A stretch of DNA of 64,000 nt from CAVVAH01 sp963746175. Lineage in GTDB: Bacteria; Actinomycetota; Actinomycetes; JACCUZ01. Position numbers and translations under genes: made by a program. Below, piece after piece: positions 1 to 8,413 of this stretch. The stretch is taken from the NCBI GenBank assembly GCA_963746175.1, contig CAVVAH010000004.1, forward strand, positions 558,001 through 622,000, written 5' to 3'. Under the pieces are notes generated by a model. That model was given only the letters and a program-made list of their open reading frames with translations, ran no database searches and was not told the DNA's origin. Within the stretch, counting starts at the first letter, position 1; each line of letters begins with the position of its first letter.

Positions 1-1113
1 GTGCTCACGACCGGGTCGCGACGATGGCGGGTGCCGGCGTACGAGCTGGCCGAGATCGTTGCCGAGCTGAGGTCGCGCGATGTCCGGTACGGCGCCGCGC
101 GGGCGATGCTGGCTCAACGGCTGGCGCACGTGGTGCTCACGAAGATGGAGTCCGCCGGCGAGTCCCCCGACGACCGGGTGCAGGACTCGGTGGCGCGCAG
201 CGCCCCGGTGCGCAAGGCGGTCGACGCGCTCTGGCCGGCGGTCGACCCGGTCCGCGTCGTGATCGCTCTGCTGTCCGACGCCGCGGTGCTCGCGGCCGCG
301 GCCGACGGCGTCCTCGAGACCGAGGAGCAGGCGGCCCTGCTCTGGGCGAAGCCCGCGCGCGGCCCGAAGACCGCGCGCTGGTCGCTCGCCGACGCCGTGC
401 TCGTGGACGAGGCCGCCGACCTCGTCGAGCGCGTCGCCAGCCTGGGTCACGTCGTCCTCGACGAGGCGCAGGACCTCTCGCCGATGCAGCTGCGCGCCGT
501 CGGCCGGCGCTGCTCGACCGCCGCCGCCACGGTGCTCGGCGACATCGCGCAGGGCACGACGCCGTGGGCGACGAACGACTGGGACGAGACGCTCGCCCAT
601 CTCGGCAAGCCGGGCGCGCACGTGGAGGTGCTGGCCCGGGGCTACCGCGTCCCCGCAGCCGTCATCGAGTTCGCCGCGCGCCTGCTGCCGCACATCGCGC
701 CGGGTGTCAGCGCACCGGAGTCGGTGCGCGAGAACGACGGCCGTCTCGAGATCGTCGCCGCGGCCGACGTCGCCTCCGAGGTCGCTGCCGAGGTACGCCG
801 GGCACTCGCCGACCCGGGATCGGTCGGCCTCATCGTCGCCGACCGCGGCGTCGAGGCCCTCTCCGCCCGGCTCGACGTCCCGCACGACGTGCTCGGCGGC
901 GAGGACACCGGGGCGCGGGTCGTCGTCGTCCCGGCGTCGCTGGCCAAGGGGCTCGAGTACGACCACGTCGTCGTGGTGGAGCCCGCCGACATCGTCGCCG
1001 GCGAGCCCTCGACGTGGCAGGGACTCCGCCGGCTCTACGTCGTCCTCACTCGTGCGGTGTCCGGGCTCACCGTCGTGCACGCCGAGCCGCTGCCCGACGC
1101 GCTGGCGGCCTGA
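1..1113 (+). CDS. UvrD/HelR-like ATPase, C-terminal part (5' end outside window)
   Basis: This is the C-terminal part of a superfamily-1 helicase-like ATPase. A Walker B/motif II DEAQD is seen near residues 154-158 (VVLDEAQDLSPMQLR). A motif III-like GDIAQGT follows, and a C-terminal helicase motif (RRLYVVLTRA) lies near the end. The frame is open at the first base and no Walker A is present, so the N-terminal half lies upstream of the window and the GTG at base 1 is probably not the true start. Actinobacterial proteins of this type (HelD/HelR) free stalled RNA polymerase; that assignment is inferred from the fragment. The stop is followed one base later by the next gene, which suggests co-transcription. 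Confidence 0.8.
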   Translation: MLTTGSRRWRVPAYELAEIVAELRSRDVRYGAARAMLAQRLAHVVLTKMESAGESPDDRVQDSVARSAPVRKAVDALWPAVDPVRVVIALLSDAAVLAAAADGVLETEEQAALLWAKPARGPKTARWSLADAVLVDEAADLVERVASLGHVVLDEAQDLSPMQLRAVGRRCSTAAATVLGDIAQGTTPWATNDWDETLAHLGKPGAHVEVLARGYRVPAAVIEFAARLLPHIAPGVSAPESVRENDGRLEIVAAADVASEVAAEVRRALADPGSVGLIVADRGVEALSARLDVPHDVLGGEDTGARVVVVPASLAKGLEYDHVVVVEPADIVAGEPSTWQGLRRLYVVLTRAVSGLTVVHAEPLPDALAA

Positions 1114-1114
1114 C

Positions 1115-1759
1115 GTGTCCCCGGTGCGGCACCTCGCCGTCGACTGGCTGCAGCTCTGCCGCCGGGTCGGTGCGCGCGGCGACGTCGCCGGTGCGGGCGC
1201 GACGCTGCTCGGGCGCTGGGCCGAGCAGCACCGCGCGTACCACGACCTCGCGCACCTCGACGAGGTGCTCGCACGGGTCGGTGTGCTGGCGGCGGAGGCG
1301 GCCGACGCCGACACCGTGCGGCTGGCGGCGTGGTTCCACGACGCGGTCTACCACCCGCCCGCGCCGGACAACGAGGAGCGCAGCGCCGAGCTCGCGACCG
1401 TCGCCCTCAGTGCGCTGGACGTCGCCCCGGCCCGCGTCGCCGGCGTGGCCCGGCTGGTCCGGCTCACCGCCACGCACGACGTGGCGCCCGGCGACGCCGA
1501 CGGCGCCGTGCTCTGCGACGCCGACCTCGCGGTGCTGGCCGCGGACGACCTGCGCTACGCGTCGTACGTCGAGGGTGTCCGCCGCGAGTACGTGCACGTC
1601 GACGACGCGGCCTTCGCCGCGGGCCGCGCCCAGGTGCTCGCGACGCTGCTCGACCGGCCCGCGCTGTTCCGCACCGAGCACGGCCGGGTCGAGTGGGAGG
1701 GACGGGCGCGGGCCAACGCCGGCGCCGAGCTGTCGCGGCTGCGCGCCGGCAGCGGGTGA
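1115..1759 (+). CDS. HD-domain metal-dependent phosphohydrolase
   Basis: A 214-residue protein with the HD-superfamily pattern: HDLAHLDEVL near residue 45, then WFHDAVYHP and later a CDADLAVL segment supplying the usual metal-binding His and Asp residues. This matches the family annotated as predicted metal-dependent HD phosphohydrolases; the substrate is unknown. The GTG at 1115 was chosen because it starts one base after the previous stop and gives the usual family length; a second in-frame GTG lies 15 bases downstream. It probably forms an operon with the helicase-like gene and ends eight bases before the convergent ltrA. Confidence 0.75.
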   Translation: MSPVRHLAVDWLQLCRRVGARGDVAGAGATLLGRWAEQHRAYHDLAHLDEVLARVGVLAAEAADADTVRLAAWFHDAVYHPPAPDNEERSAELATVALSALDVAPARVAGVARLVRLTATHDVAPGDADGAVLCDADLAVLAADDLRYASYVEGVRREYVHVDDAAFAAGRAQVLATLLDRPALFRTEHGRVEWEGRARANAGAELSRLRAGSG

Positions 1760-1766
1760 GGCGGCG

Positions 1767-2975
1767 TCAGTGCGCGGCGTGCCGGATGCGGTCGCGGTCG
1801 TCGGCGAGGACCACCGCTTCGTAGCCGATCAGGAGCACCAGCACCGTCAGCAGCGCACCCAGTGCCGCGATCGCGGGGAGCTGCGCTCCGAACGGCAGCA
1901 GCACCAGCAGCGCCGCGCTGGCGACGAGGCGCTGCACGTTCCACCCGCCGACGTTGCGCCGGCGCAAGGCTGAGAGCGCCACGAGGTAGAGGACCGCCCC
2001 GCCGAACAACGCGACGAGCGGCACCCACGGCAGCGCGTCACCGAGGTCGTGGTGCTCGGGGTCGGCGACGTACGTGAGGACCTTCTTCATGCCGAGCGCC
2101 AGGTAGACGATGCCGACGAGCATCGGGAAATGCAGGTAGGTGAACGAGTCCCGCGCCAGCCGGCTGCGTGGCTCGCCCTCCAGCCGGGACAGGACCCGCT
2201 CGGCCACCAGCGCGACCACGTCGAAGTACACCCACCACAGCGCCACCGAGACGGCGAGGCCGAGCAGCGCCGCGAGGACGACAGCGGCGGTGACCGGCTC
2301 GTCCGCGATGCCGGCGCCGACGGCCACGACCGACTCGCCGAGCGCGACGATGATGATGAGCCCGTGGCGTTCGGCGAAGTGCGCGGGGCTGTAGACACGC
2401 CAGCCCTGCGTCCCGCCGGCGAAGACGCCGACGTAGTCCACGACCAGCGCCAGCACCCACAACGCGGACTGCCACGGGGAGCCGGCGGCGCCACCGGCGA
2501 CCAGCAGCAGCAGGGCCACCGTCGTCGGGACGGTCTGGACGAGCAGCTGGCGGCGCAGGCCGCGGTCGTCACCGGCCGCGACGAGGTAGACCACGAGGTG
2601 CGCGATCCGCACGGTCGCGTAGCAGGCGGCGAGCACGAACGGCCCGTACAGGCCGCCGGGCTCGTCGTCGTAGGACTCCGGGATCGCCAGGGCGACGACG
2701 AAGAGCGCGCCCATCGCCGCGAGCATCGCCGCCCGGAGCAGGCCCTCGTCGGCCTTCGCCTGGTTGCCGAGCCAGGCGTACGACGACCAGCCGAACCAGA
2801 GCAGCGCGAGCAGCACCAGCCCGCGGCTGAGACCGCGCACTGTCGGGTCGTCGGCCATCAGCGCCGTGACCTGAGTCAGCGCGAAGACGAACACCAGGTC
2901 GAAGAACAGCTCCAGCGTCGTGACGCGGTGCGAGTCGTCGGTCGGCCGGACGACCAGCGCTCGGGCGATCTGCAC
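1767..2975 (-). CDS. ltrA: LtrA family membrane protein
   Basis: A 402-residue polytopic membrane protein that begins with the family hallmark HRVTTLELFFDLVFVFALTQ near residues 16-35, followed by about ten hydrophobic segments. LtrA was named for low-temperature growth in Listeria; the molecular function is not established. The start is a GTG with only a weak ribosome binding site, chosen because the conserved ELFFDLVFVF block usually sits within the first 30 residues. It is convergent with the HD-domain gene, and the stops are eight bases apart. Confidence 0.85.
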   Translation of the reverse strand: MQIARALVVRPTDDSHRVTTLELFFDLVFVFALTQVTALMADDPTVRGLSRGLVLLALLWFGWSSYAWLGNQAKADEGLLRAAMLAAMGALFVVALAIPESYDDEPGGLYGPFVLAACYATVRIAHLVVYLVAAGDDRGLRRQLLVQTVPTTVALLLLVAGGAAGSPWQSALWVLALVVDYVGVFAGGTQGWRVYSPAHFAERHGLIIIVALGESVVAVGAGIADEPVTAAVVLAALLGLAVSVALWWVYFDVVALVAERVLSRLEGEPRSRLARDSFTYLHFPMLVGIVYLALGMKKVLTYVADPEHHDLGDALPWVPLVALFGGAVLYLVALSALRRRNVGGWNVQRLVASAALLVLLPFGAQLPAIAALGALLTVLVLLIGYEAVVLADDRDRIRHAAH

Positions 2976-3060
2976 GCCGGTAGCGTCGCACCCGCCTACG
3001 ACGGGAGCCAGCGCTGTCCGCTGTGGGCGAAGCCGGTAGCCGTGGTCAGTAGCGGTGCGG

Positions 3061-3321
3061 TCAGTGCCGGTGCGGTCGGCGCAGGCCGGAGGCGCGCAGC
3101 CGCGTGATCAGCTCGCGACCGGTGACCGGCTGGGCGCCCAGCGCGATGGCGGCGTCGCGCAGCTCGGCGGGCAGGTCGTAGTGGTCGCCCTGGAAGCCGC
3201 GTCGCGGGATCCCCAGCTGCTCCGCGACGGCGTGCAGCTCGTCGTACGACGTGTCGCTCACGAGATGGCACCAGAGCCGGTCGCGGAAGGGCCAGATGGG
3301 CGTGTCGACGAGGATCGCCAT
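3061..3321 (-). CDS. DUF4031 domain protein
   Basis: A small 86-residue protein that opens with MAILVDTPIWPF and continues with HLVSDTSYDELHAVAEQLGIPRRGFQGDHYDLP. This is the recognisable DUF4031 pattern of short actinobacterial proteins of unknown function. The ATG at 3321 is preferred over an upstream in-frame codon because a GAGG Shine-Dalgarno sequence lies eight bases before it. It is divergent from the gene at 3354, with only 32 bases between the starts, so the two promoters must overlap. Confidence 0.75.
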   Translation of the reverse strand: MAILVDTPIWPFRDRLWCHLVSDTSYDELHAVAEQLGIPRRGFQGDHYDLPAELRDAAIALGAQPVTGRELITRLRASGLRRPHRH

Positions 3322-3353
3322 CTTCTGATCCTCGCGCAACGGATGATGGCCCG

Positions 3354-3707
3354 ATGACCGACGCGCTGCTCGAGGCCCGCGCCCGGGTGCTGCACGACCT
3401 CGCGGCGCGCGGCCTGGACAACGCCGCGACGGTCTCCGTCGTCGACGAGGTGCTCACCGCCCGCCGCTGGTGGGTGGACCAGTGGCCGGACGGCGCGCCG
3501 TTCGTCGCCTGCCTGGTCGCGCAGGACGTGCAGGAGGCGCTGCTCGAGCAGGTGGGCCGGTGGCCGCTGTGCACCGCGACCCACGACCCCGAGGACGAGG
3601 CCGCGGAGCACGAGCTGCGCGTCAGCCCGGACCTCGGCGAGGACCCGCACTGGGTCTGCGAGGAGGTCGGCGTGGTCGTCGCCCCCGTCGGCGCCCTGGA
3701 CCGCTGA
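3354..3707 (+). CDS. Hypothetical protein, 117 aa
   Basis: A 117-residue acidic soluble protein (TDALLEARARVLHDLAARGLDNAATVSVVDEVLTARRWWVDQWP at the start). No domain is recognised. It has no signal peptide or membrane segment, and conserved-looking Trp and Asp/Glu runs (HDPEDEAAEHELRVSPDLGEDPHW) lie in its second half. It is divergent from the DUF4031 gene and ends just before the first GTGATCATGCAG palindrome. Codon usage is like that of its neighbours, so it is probably a real gene. Confidence 0.6.
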   Translation: MTDALLEARARVLHDLAARGLDNAATVSVVDEVLTARRWWVDQWPDGAPFVACLVAQDVQEALLEQVGRWPLCTATHDPEDEAAEHELRVSPDLGEDPHWVCEEVGVVVAPVGALDR

Positions 3708-3728
3708 CCACCGACGCTCGTCCCTCAC

Positions 3729-3771
3729 CGGTGATCATGCAGTTTCGGCGCGCAAAGCTGCATGATCACCG
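3729..3771. repeat. Intergenic palindrome, family A copy 1
   Basis: A perfect 14-bp inverted repeat (CGGTGATCATGCAG at 3729-3742 and its complement at 3758-3771) around a 15-nt loop. The same core recurs at 25872-25927, and a variant occurs at 5044-5105. This copy lies between two genes reading the same way. Confidence 0.85.
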
Positions 3772-3804
3772 ATGAGTTCGGGGGCAGAGGCGGGTCTGCC
3801 CGGC

Positions 3805-4410
3805 ATGACCGACCCAAAGATCGTCGACCTGCACCCCGCCGCGGCCGAGGTGTCCCGCCTCCTCGACGGCGTCACCGAGGCGCAGCTGGACGGACCCACG
3901 CCCTGCCCGGAGTACCCGGTGGGCGCCCTCCTCGACCACCTGATGGGCCTCACGCTGGCGTTCACGTGGGGCGCCCGCAAGACGGCCCCGGCCGCGGCGG
4001 CCGACGCCTCGGGACCGGGGGCCGCCACGGCCGCGCACCTCGACCCGCAGTGGCGCACCCGCCTCCCCCAGCAGCTCACGACGCTGGCCGACGCCTGGGC
4101 CGAGCCGGATGCGTGGCGCGGCACGACGACGGTGGGCGGCGCCACCCTGCCCGGCGAGGTCATGGGGCTGGTGGCGATGGACGAGCTGGTCCTGCACGGC
4201 TGGGACCTGGCCCGGGCGACCGGCCAGGAGTTCCGCTGCGACCCGATGAGCACCGAGGTCGTCCTGGGGTTCACCGAGGCCAGCGCGCAGCCCGGCGAGG
4301 AGGCAAGCCGCGCGGGCATCTTCGGCCCGGTCGTCCCCGTCGCGACGGACGCCCCGCCCCTGGACCACGCCCTCGGCTACGCCGGCCGCAACCCCGCCTG
4401 GACCCCCTGA
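3805..4410 (+). CDS. TIGR03086 family DinB/maleylpyruvate isomerase-like protein
   Basis: A 201-residue four-helix protein of the DinB-like, mycothiol-associated group. The family motif T-P-C-x2-Y-x-V-x2-L-x2-H is seen as TPCPEYPVGALLDHLMG near residues 32-48, and a second conserved block is MDELVLHGWDLARATGQ. Family members bind a divalent metal through three histidines; some are mycothiol-dependent transferases, but this member's reaction is unknown. The ATG at 3805 was chosen because an earlier ATG at 3772 lies at the edge of the palindrome. The ribosome binding site is weak. Confidence 0.75.
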   Translation: MTDPKIVDLHPAAAEVSRLLDGVTEAQLDGPTPCPEYPVGALLDHLMGLTLAFTWGARKTAPAAAADASGPGAATAAHLDPQWRTRLPQQLTTLADAWAEPDAWRGTTTVGGATLPGEVMGLVAMDELVLHGWDLARATGQEFRCDPMSTEVVLGFTEASAQPGEEASRAGIFGPVVPVATDAPPLDHALGYAGRNPAWTP

Positions 4411-4449
4411 CCCGCCTAAGCCGTGCGCCCTCGCCGTCCGTCGACGAGT

Positions 4450-4523
4450 GATCGTTTGCGACCTGAGCCCCCGACACGCCGTGGCGTAGCCCGGCGTGTC
4501 CGTGAACCAGGTCGCAAACGATC
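4450..4523. repeat. Nested intergenic palindrome, family D copy 1
   Basis: The outer perfect 16-bp inverted repeat (GATCGTTTGCGACCTG at 4450-4465, complement at 4508-4523) encloses an inner one (GACACGCC at 4473-4480, GGCGTGTC at 4493-4500), so the element can fold as a long hairpin or cruciform. The inner GACACGCC/GGCGTGTC pair also occurs in the palindrome at 50509-50559. Confidence 0.85.
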
Positions 4524-4722
4524 TTCTACGGGCACCAGCGCGCGGACGGCGGGGGACCAGGCAGCCCGCTCCGTCGTCCCGGCTGGTCTGACGGCATCGT
4601 GGACGGCGGGTCAGCGGGCCCCCAGGAGCAGACCAGAACCTTGCCTGTGCATAACTTCACGGGCGTTTCCCTCGGGCTGCGTACGTTCGTGTGCACCCGA
4701 CGTACTCATCCAGGAGGTCTCC
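4524..4722. other. Gene-free stretch upstream of the WXG100 gene
   Basis: With the palindrome before it, this makes a 312-base gap. It holds no convincing ORF. A strong AGGAGGT ribosome binding site at 4711-4718 serves the next gene. A TTGCCT and a CATAAC hexamer lie near 4640-4655, but their spacing is poor, so no promoter is claimed. Confidence 0.5.
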
Positions 4723-5013
4723 ATGACCGCGTTCCGCGTCACCCCGGCCGAGCTGCTCTCGCTGTCCCAGCAGGTCAACGGCACGTCCGGGAACATCGAG
4801 TCCGAGCTCGGCGGCCTGCGCAGCAAGGTGCTGCCGATCAGCGGCACCTGGGGCGGCGCCGCGCAGGAGCGGTTCCAGCAGCTGTACGACGACTGGAACC
4901 GCAACGCCAACGGTCTGCAGCAGGCGCTGGCCGGCATCAGCCAGCTGCTCTCGCAGGCCGGCCAGGGCTACGACGACACCGAGCGGCGGATCGCGGGGAT
5001 GTTCAGCGGCTGA
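4723..5013 (+). CDS. WXG100 family (ESAT-6-like) protein
   Basis: A 96-residue helical-hairpin protein. The WXG turn is present as TWGGAAQERF near residues 43-52, and the C-terminal secretion-type pattern is seen as YDDTERRIAGMF (Y-x3-D/E class). WXG100 proteins form dimers and are exported by ESX/type VII systems. No EccC ATPase, partner WXG100 gene or other ESX component lies in this window, so it is an orphan here. The start follows a strong AGGAGGT site. It lies between two intergenic palindromes and upstream of a large ABC exporter operon. Confidence 0.9.
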   Translation: MTAFRVTPAELLSLSQQVNGTSGNIESELGGLRSKVLPISGTWGGAAQERFQQLYDDWNRNANGLQQALAGISQLLSQAGQGYDDTERRIAGMFSG

Positions 5014-5043
5014 CCGCCGCACCCGCCGCTCTCAGCCCCACAC

Positions 5044-5105
5044 CCACCGTGATCATGAAGGATCTTGCGCGGTCTAACGCCGACATCCCTTCATGATCAC
5101 GGTGG
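5044..5105. repeat. Intergenic palindrome, family A copy 2
   Basis: A perfect 18-bp inverted repeat (CCACCGTGATCATGAAGG at 5044-5061, complement at 5088-5105) with a 26-nt loop, starting 31 bases after the WXG100 stop. It shares the GTGATCATG core with the copies at 3729 and 25872, but has AAG where they have CAG. It could act as a terminator, although no U-tract follows. Confidence 0.85.
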
Positions 5106-5320
5106 TCCGGTGACACCGATCTGTGACGCCGGAGGATCTTGGCCGCAACGATTCCGTCACGATCACGGGCCGACCCTCGGCACGGGACGGGCGCGTACGG
5201 CAGCGTGTCAGCGCACTGGCACACGGGCTCACCGGCCGATCATCTGATCGCCCCTCCATCACGACGCCCGCGGCACGCAGGCCGCCGGAGCACCGACCAT
5301 CGTGAAGGGAGGCGCCGAGC
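5106..5320. promoter_or_regulatory. Leader of the ABC exporter operon with palindrome CGATCATCTGATCG
   Basis: A gene-free 215-base leader before the first permease gene. It contains a 14-bp palindrome (CGATCATCTGATCG, 5237-5250) about 70 bases before the start and a looser inverted repeat near 5205-5225. Either could be an operator, but no regulator gene adjoins the operon. No sigma-70-type promoter can be assigned with confidence. Confidence 0.35.
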
Positions 5321-8300
5321 ATGTCGCGGGGCGCCTCCGGGTCGGTGACCGTCGCCGCGCTGCGCCACCGCCCCCGGCAGGCCCTCCTCGTCGTCGTCCT
5401 GGCGGCCGTGGTCACCGCCTCGGCCGCTCTCGGGCCGCTGTACGCCCGCGCGGTTGAGCAGTCCGTCCTGCGCAACGTCGTCGCCGACGCCCCCGCGACC
5501 AGCAGCACGCTGGTCGTGACCGACGCCTCGGACCAGCCCGCGTCGCCGGCGAGGCTGCAACGGCTGGTCCGGAGCGAGCTCACGCCGCAGTTCGGCCGAC
5601 CGGTGCAGGGCGCCGAGGTCTCCGTCGTCCTCAGCACCCCGGCGGGCGAGTCGGGCAGGAGCCGGCTCACGAGCCGGGCCGGCGTCTGCGGCCACCTCGA
5701 CGTCCTCGACGGCCGCTGCGCCCGGTCGGCCGGCGAGGCGATCGTCAGCGCTCGGGCGGCCGGGCAGCTCGGTGTCGGTCCCGGCGACGTCCTGCAGGTC
5801 CGCGCGAGCACGGCCGAGGGCGGCGTCCTGCGCACCGTGACGGTGGTCGGGACCTACGGCGCCCTCGACGAGTCCAGCGACTACTGGGCCGGCCGGGCCC
5901 GCCCGCCGACCGTGGCAAGGCCGCAGACCGACGCGGCCGTCCAGCGCACCGTCGACGACGTCATCACCCCGTGGCCGACCCTGGCGGCCACGGCGTGGCC
6001 AGCCCTCCGGACCCACCTGGACGTGCCGCTCCGTGCCGAGCGGTTGAGCCTGGACAACCTCCCCCAGGTCCGAGCTGTGACTGCCGACGTCGATGACCGG
6101 GCCCGCACCGTCGGCGGAGCAGCAGTCAGCCCGATCAACGACCTGCTCGCCTCGACGACCGGTCAGCGCGACCAGGCCCGCACCGTCATCCCGCTGCTCG
6201 CCGTGCAGCTGGCGGTGCTCGGCATCGTCGTGCTGGCGTTCGTCTGCGCCGCCGCTGCCGAGCAGCGCCGTCCGGAGATCGCCCTGGCCAGGCTGCGCGG
6301 GCACGGGGTCCTCGGAGCCGCGGGCATGCTGCTGCGCGAGCTGGGGCTGCTCGTCGTCGCCGGTGCGATCCTCGGCTCCGGTCTCGGCTGGCTGGTCGGC
6401 GAGGGGGCGGCCCGCTGGTGGCTGGAGGCGGGGGTCCGCCCGGAGCTGCGGGCACCTGTCGTCCTCGCCGTCCTGGCGTCCGTCGTCGCCGGGCTGCTGG
6501 CCATCGTCGCCGCAGCCACACCGACCCTGCGTCAGCCGCTGACAGCGCTGCTGCGCCGGGTACCGCCGCGCGCGTCGTCGTTGCAGATCGGTCTCGTCGA
6601 GGGCGCCGTCGTCGCAGCAGCCGCGGCGGGACTGGTGACGCTGCTCTCCGGAGCGGGCGGCGGGATCTCGCTGCTGGCACCCGGGCTGCTGGCGATCGCC
6701 GGTGGCCTGCTGCTGGCCCAGGCCACGATCCCCACCGCCGGCCCCCTCGCGCGGGCCGCGATGCGCCGTGGCCGGGTGCCCTGGGCGCTCGCGGGGCTGC
6801 AGATCGCCCGCCGTCCGGCGCTGCGCCGGCTGATCGCGATCATCACGGTGGCCTGCGCGCTGCTGGTCTTCGCCGTCGACGCCTGGTCGGTCTCGACCCG
6901 CAACCGCGAGACCCGCGCCGAGCTGGAGGCGGGCGCCCCGGTCGTCCTCACGGTCGACGCGACCAGTCCGACAGCGCTCCGCACCGCCGTGCTCGACATC
7001 GACCCGCACGGCCGGTTTGCGACCCCGGTCGTCGTCACCCACTCGGCGACTCCGGTCGGCCCCGTGACGACCGCGGTCGAGCCGGCGGCGTTCCGGCGGA
7101 TCGCGCAGTGGGCGCCCGGCACGAGGGTGCCCTCGCCACGCCGGATCCGTTCCCTCCAGCCGCCCGTCGTCGACCGCGTGCCGCTGGCTGCCGGCACCGG
7201 CCTCGCCGTCGACGCGCGCTGGACGGCGAAGCCCCTCGACCGGCCCGCCGGCGTGCGGGGCAACCTGCAGAAGCTCACGCTCTCGGTCAGCGTCACGCCC
7301 AGGGGCGAGGAGCCGCGCTACCTCTACCTCGGCCGCCTCCGCGCCGGCCGGCACGTCTACCGCGCGCCCTTCACGTGCGACGACTGCACCCTGACGTCGT
7401 TCGTCATCGCGCGCGAGTTCGGCGACTCGTACCCCGTCCGCGTCTCGCTGACCGTCGACAGGGTGACCTTCGCCGGCCAGCCGGTGGACCTCGGGCCCAG
7501 CACTCCCGAGGCCTGGCAGGTCGGCAGCGAGCAGGCGTTCTTCAGCAGCGCCCGGGTCCGGCCCGGCCCACCGCTGACGATCGCCGACCGCGAGAGCTAC
7601 GCCACCCTCGAGGTGCGCCGCGGTGACGTCCCGGCGCTCACCCCGGCCTTGATGGCGGGGAACCTGTCGCTGATGTTCCACGGCGGCCCCGACGACCCAG
7701 CATCGCCGCGCGTGGCGCCGGACCTGTCCGGTGGCGAGCACTTCTACAAGATCGTCGGACGCATCTCGCAGGTGCCGCGGTCCGGCCCGCGCGGCGTCGT
7801 CTCCGACCTGCGGTCGCTGATCGGTGCCTCGGCGCCCGGCGGCCTCACCACGACGTACGACGTGTGGCTGGCCGCCGACGACCCGGCCCGCGAGGCCCGG
7901 CTGCGCGCCAGGCTGGCCGACCACGGCCTGCTGGTCGTTGCACGCGACTCGACCGGGGAGCACGTCGCTGCGCTGGCCAGCGAGGGGCCGTCGCTGGCGC
8001 TCCGGCTCGCTCTGCTGGCCGGATTCGTCGCCGTCGTGCTCGCCGCGGCCGTGCTGGTCGTCGGCGTCGCGACGTCGGGTGCCAGCCGGGCCCGCGACCT
8101 GGCGGGACTGCGCCTGGTCGGCGTACCGGCCGCGACCGTGCGCCGGGCGTCGGTGCGCGAGCATCTGGTCGTGGCCGTGCTCGGGGTGCTCGCCGGGACG
8201 ACCCTGGGGCTGGTCGCAGCGCAGGCGGCCCTGCCGGACATCCCGCTCTTCGCCCGCCCGGACCGGCTCGTGCCGCTGATGCTGGACCCGGCCTGGGGAG

Positions 8301-8413
8301 TGGTCGCCATGACCGCCGCCGGCTGTCTGCTGCTCCTCGGCGCGGTGTCGGTGGTCGTCGGCCGTGCGCTGGCCGCCGCGGCCGTTCCGGCGCGGCTGCG
8401 GGAGGGTCGATGA
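5321..8413 (+). CDS. FtsX-like ABC transporter permease 1
   Basis: A 1030-residue permease of the FtsX/MacB type. It has an N-terminal membrane segment (residues 20-40) and a large extracytoplasmic domain, then a membrane block with the FtsX-type sequence AAAAEQRRPEIALARLRGHG near residue 310. A second large external domain follows (about 520-890), and a C-terminal FtsX block (ARDLAGLRLVGVPAATVRRASVREHL) ends the protein. Such proteins usually drive mechanotransmission or export of lipids, peptides or lipoproteins rather than import. The substrate is unknown. It is the first of four overlapping genes encoding two permeases and two ATPases, and its stop overlaps the next start (ATGA). Confidence 0.85.
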   Translation: MSRGASGSVTVAALRHRPRQALLVVVLAAVVTASAALGPLYARAVEQSVLRNVVADAPATSSTLVVTDASDQPASPARLQRLVRSELTPQFGRPVQGAEVSVVLSTPAGESGRSRLTSRAGVCGHLDVLDGRCARSAGEAIVSARAAGQLGVGPGDVLQVRASTAEGGVLRTVTVVGTYGALDESSDYWAGRARPPTVARPQTDAAVQRTVDDVITPWPTLAATAWPALRTHLDVPLRAERLSLDNLPQVRAVTADVDDRARTVGGAAVSPINDLLASTTGQRDQARTVIPLLAVQLAVLGIVVLAFVCAAAAEQRRPEIALARLRGHGVLGAAGMLLRELGLLVVAGAILGSGLGWLVGEGAARWWLEAGVRPELRAPVVLAVLASVVAGLLAIVAAATPTLRQPLTALLRRVPPRASSLQIGLVEGAVVAAAAAGLVTLLSGAGGGISLLAPGLLAIAGGLLLAQATIPTAGPLARAAMRRGRVPWALAGLQIARRPALRRLIAIITVACALLVFAVDAWSVSTRNRETRAELEAGAPVVLTVDATSPTALRTAVLDIDPHGRFATPVVVTHSATPVGPVTTAVEPAAFRRIAQWAPGTRVPSPRRIRSLQPPVVDRVPLAAGTGLAVDARWTAKPLDRPAGVRGNLQKLTLSVSVTPRGEEPRYLYLGRLRAGRHVYRAPFTCDDCTLTSFVIAREFGDSYPVRVSLTVDRVTFAGQPVDLGPSTPEAWQVGSEQAFFSSARVRPGPPLTIADRESYATLEVRRGDVPALTPALMAGNLSLMFHGGPDDPASPRVAPDLSGGEHFYKIVGRISQVPRSGPRGVVSDLRSLIGASAPGGLTTTYDVWLAADDPAREARLRARLADHGLLVVARDSTGEHVAALASEGPSLALRLALLAGFVAVVLAAAVLVVGVATSGASRARDLAGLRLVGVPAATVRRASVREHLVVAVLGVLAGTTLGLVAAQAALPDIPLFARPDRLVPLMLDPAWGVVAMTAAGCLLLLGAVSVVVGRALAAAAVPARLREGR

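Noticed and set aside
3729..5105. CRISPR-like array from the repeated palindromes
   Set aside because: Copies are few, widely spaced, separated by genes, and palindromic throughout; there are no regular spacers and no cas genes.
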